From Amphibiibacter pelophylacis (lineage in GTDB: Bacteria > Pseudomonadota > Gammaproteobacteria > Burkholderiales > Burkholderiaceae_C): DNA of 64,000 bases. Location: NCBI RefSeq assembly GCF_037688875.1, contig NZ_JAWDIE010000010.1, positions 1 through 64,000 of the forward strand, given 5' to 3'. Of the stretch, positions 62,716 through 64,000 are shown piece by piece. Both the position numbers and the translations under genes were made by a program. How positions within the stretch are numbered: position 1 is the stretch's first letter; the number at the start of each line of letters is the position of its first letter. The notes beneath the pieces are model-generated. The model saw only the letters and a list, made by a program, of their open reading frames with translations. It had not been told where the DNA came from and ran no database searches.

Positions 62716-64000
62716 GTGAACCACCGCTCCCCCCTGCTCCACCCCAGCGCCCTGGCGCTGGCCGCCAGTGCCCTTCTTGCCGCCTGTGGCGGCGGCAGCG
62801 CGGGCGCTCCTCCCGGCTCGGAGGACACCACCCCGCCCACGCTGACCCTCAGCGACAGCGTGCCCGGCGCCACCGCCACGGGGCCAGTGACCTTCACTTT
62901 CACGTTCAGCGAGCCCGTCAGCGGCTTCACCGCCGAAGATGTGACCGTCGCAGGCGGCACGGCAGGCGCCTTCAGCATGGGCGCCACCAACACCACGGCC
63001 ACACTGGTCGTCACACCGGCAGCCAACAGCACCGGCACGCTGCAGGTGAATGTCGCGGCAGGCTCGTTCGCCGATCTGGCCGGGAACGCCAGCACAGCCG
63101 CCGCCAGCGCCAGCCAGGCGTTTGACACCACTGTCCCGGCCGAGCCCCCGCCCGCAGGCCTGCTGGCCGACTTTGACACCGCCCCGCTGCCCACCTTCGA
63201 AGGCTTTGAAGGGGCAGGAGCCAGCATCGAAGTCGGACCGGACGGCGGAACAGGTTCAGCACTGAAAATCGTGCGCAACGGCGGCCAGGTGTATGCCGGC
63301 GTCGTGGTGAATGTGCCAACGATCCCCAGCAATGCGGGCACGCAGGTCGTCAGTGCCCGGGTGTACTCGCCCACGGCGGGCATTCCCATGGTGATCAAGG
63401 TCGAAGCGGCGGACCAGTCAAGCCCGGGTGACGTGCAGGCCAACGAAACGGTGAAAGCGGGCTGGCAGACCCTGACCTGGACCCTGAGCAACCTGGACGC
63501 CAGCAAGGTCTACAACCGCTTTGTGGTGCTGCCTCAGCTGGGCACCGTGGGCAGCGGCGAGACCTTCTTCTTTGACGACATCGCGGTCAAGGCCGCCCCC
63601 GTGACCCCGCCCGCCCAGCAGAATCTGCTGGCCGACTTTGACACCGCACCGCTGCCCACCTTTGAAGGCTTCGAAGGGGCTGGCGCCAGCATCGCAGCCG
63701 GACCGGACGGCGGAACAGGTTCAGCACTGAAAATCGTGCGCAATGGCGGCCAGGTGTATGCAGGCGTCGTGGTGAATGTGCCGACCATTCCCAGCAATGC
63801 GGGCACGCAGACCGTCAGCGCCCGGGTGTATTCGCCCAAGGCGGGCATTCCCATGGTGATCAAGGTCGAAGCGGCGGACCAGTCAAGCCCGGGTGACGTG
63901 CAGGCCAACGAAACCGTGAAAGCGGGCTGGCAGACCCTGACCTGGACCCTGAGCAACCTGGACGCCAGCAAGGTCTACAACCGCCTTGTGGTGCTGCCCC
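62716..64000 (+). CDS. Multidomain lipoprotein with Ig-like and tandem domains, cut by window edge
   Basis: The frame from GTG 62716 (GGAG eight bases upstream) stays open to the edge, 428 codons. It has a lipobox (LLAACGGGS), a bacterial Ig-like domain (about 38-135, with FTFSEPVSGFTAEDVTV and SFADLAGN) and then two copies of a 155-residue domain beginning LLADFDTAPLPTFEGFEG, the second incomplete. The repeats resemble beta-sandwich carbohydrate-binding modules (PMVIKVEAAD, WQTLTWTL, FFFDDIAV). A catalytic domain such as GH16 may follow outside the window (inference). Confidence 0.85.
   Translation, partial: MNHRSPLLHPSALALAASALLAACGGGSAGAPPGSEDTTPPTLTLSDSVPGATATGPVTFTFTFSEPVSGFTAEDVTVAGGTAGAFSMGATNTTATLVVTPAANSTGTLQVNVAAGSFADLAGNASTAAASASQAFDTTVPAEPPPAGLLADFDTAPLPTFEGFEGAGASIEVGPDGGTGSALKIVRNGGQVYAGVVVNVPTIPSNAGTQVVSARVYSPTAGIPMVIKVEAADQSSPGDVQANETVKAGWQTLTWTLSNLDASKVYNRFVVLPQLGTVGSGETFFFDDIAVKAAPVTPPAQQNLLADFDTAPLPTFEGFEGAGASIAAGPDGGTGSALKIVRNGGQVYAGVVVNVPTIPSNAGTQTVSARVYSPKAGIPMVIKVEAADQSSPGDVQANETVKAGWQTLTWTLSNLDASKVYNRLVVLP
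63160..64000 (+). repeat. 465-bp tandem domain duplication inside the lipoprotein gene
   Basis: The first unit spans 63160-63624; the second begins at 63625 and is cut at 64000. The two are nearly identical at DNA level, with only scattered changes over the visible 376 bp. This implies recent duplication or gene conversion, and a risk of assembly collapse or expansion. Confidence 0.9.

Noticed and set aside
62694..63971. Two minus-strand frames with the same start sequence, at 62694-63506 and 63534-63971
   Set aside because: Their similarity only reflects the tandem duplication in the plus-strand lipoprotein gene, which has a lipobox, a ribosome site and recognisable domains.

Overview
The window is a GC-rich chromosomal segment of a betaproteobacterium, most probably Burkholderiales and near Comamonadaceae. 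This rests on gene order (metK / two lpxL-type genes / dapF / DUF484 / xerC / mnmA; a full iscR-S-U-A-hscB-hscA-fdx operon; phoH-ybeY) and on strong G/C bias at third codon positions. No rRNA, tRNA or complete insertion sequence was seen.

Region 1 (1-12285) is a type I-F CRISPR-Cas locus on the minus strand. It holds cas1, a cas2-3 gene split by one in-frame amber codon, csy1-csy2-csy3-cas6f, a leader with an IHF-like site, and an array of 56 repeats that runs off the left edge. Between cas3 and csy1, at about 7486-7615, lies a hidden plus-strand element. It has a promoter, two degenerate I-F repeats (7523-7549 and 7574-7601) and a 24-nt guide between them. That guide matches a CC-PAM site at 7503-7520, just upstream, in the csy1 promoter region. 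This looks like a crRNA-like regulator (CreR/CreA type) that could steer Cascade to control the cas operon. A lone HigA-like antitoxin gene follows it.

Region 2 (12334-18932) is a tripartite RND drug-efflux operon with a divergent TetR/AcrR-type repressor and an AcrR-like palindromic operator. The operon reads straight into cas1 across 47 bp.

Region 3 (19029-47197) is mostly core genome. It carries a Sel1-repeat protein, tsaD, the isc operon with an IscR-type operator, a response-regulator diguanylate cyclase, metK, two lipid A acyltransferase genes, dapF, xerC, mnmA, an acetoacetate decarboxylase, a YjbH-type exopolysaccharide protein, ruvA, a two-component system followed by a GGDEF-EAL protein, and phoH, ybeY and fabI.

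Region 4 (about 47200-48911) is an AT-rich island with an EamA transporter and a frameshifted membrane-protein gene. Its right end has removed the 5' end of a vapB antitoxin, while vapC remains intact.

Region 5 (49539-56400) holds a TSUP permease, an fmdB-like zinc ribbon, DUF502, aspS with a clear terminator, and a tight nudB / endonuclease-exonuclease-phosphatase / cardiolipin synthase operon.

Region 6 (56443-64000) looks like a beta-1,3-glucan utilisation locus. It has a LacI regulator, a GH17 lipoprotein, an outer-membrane barrel, a GH81 endo-beta-1,3-glucanase and a lipoprotein with tandem near-identical domains that runs off the right edge. Two identical LacI-type operators lie in the divergent promoter region.
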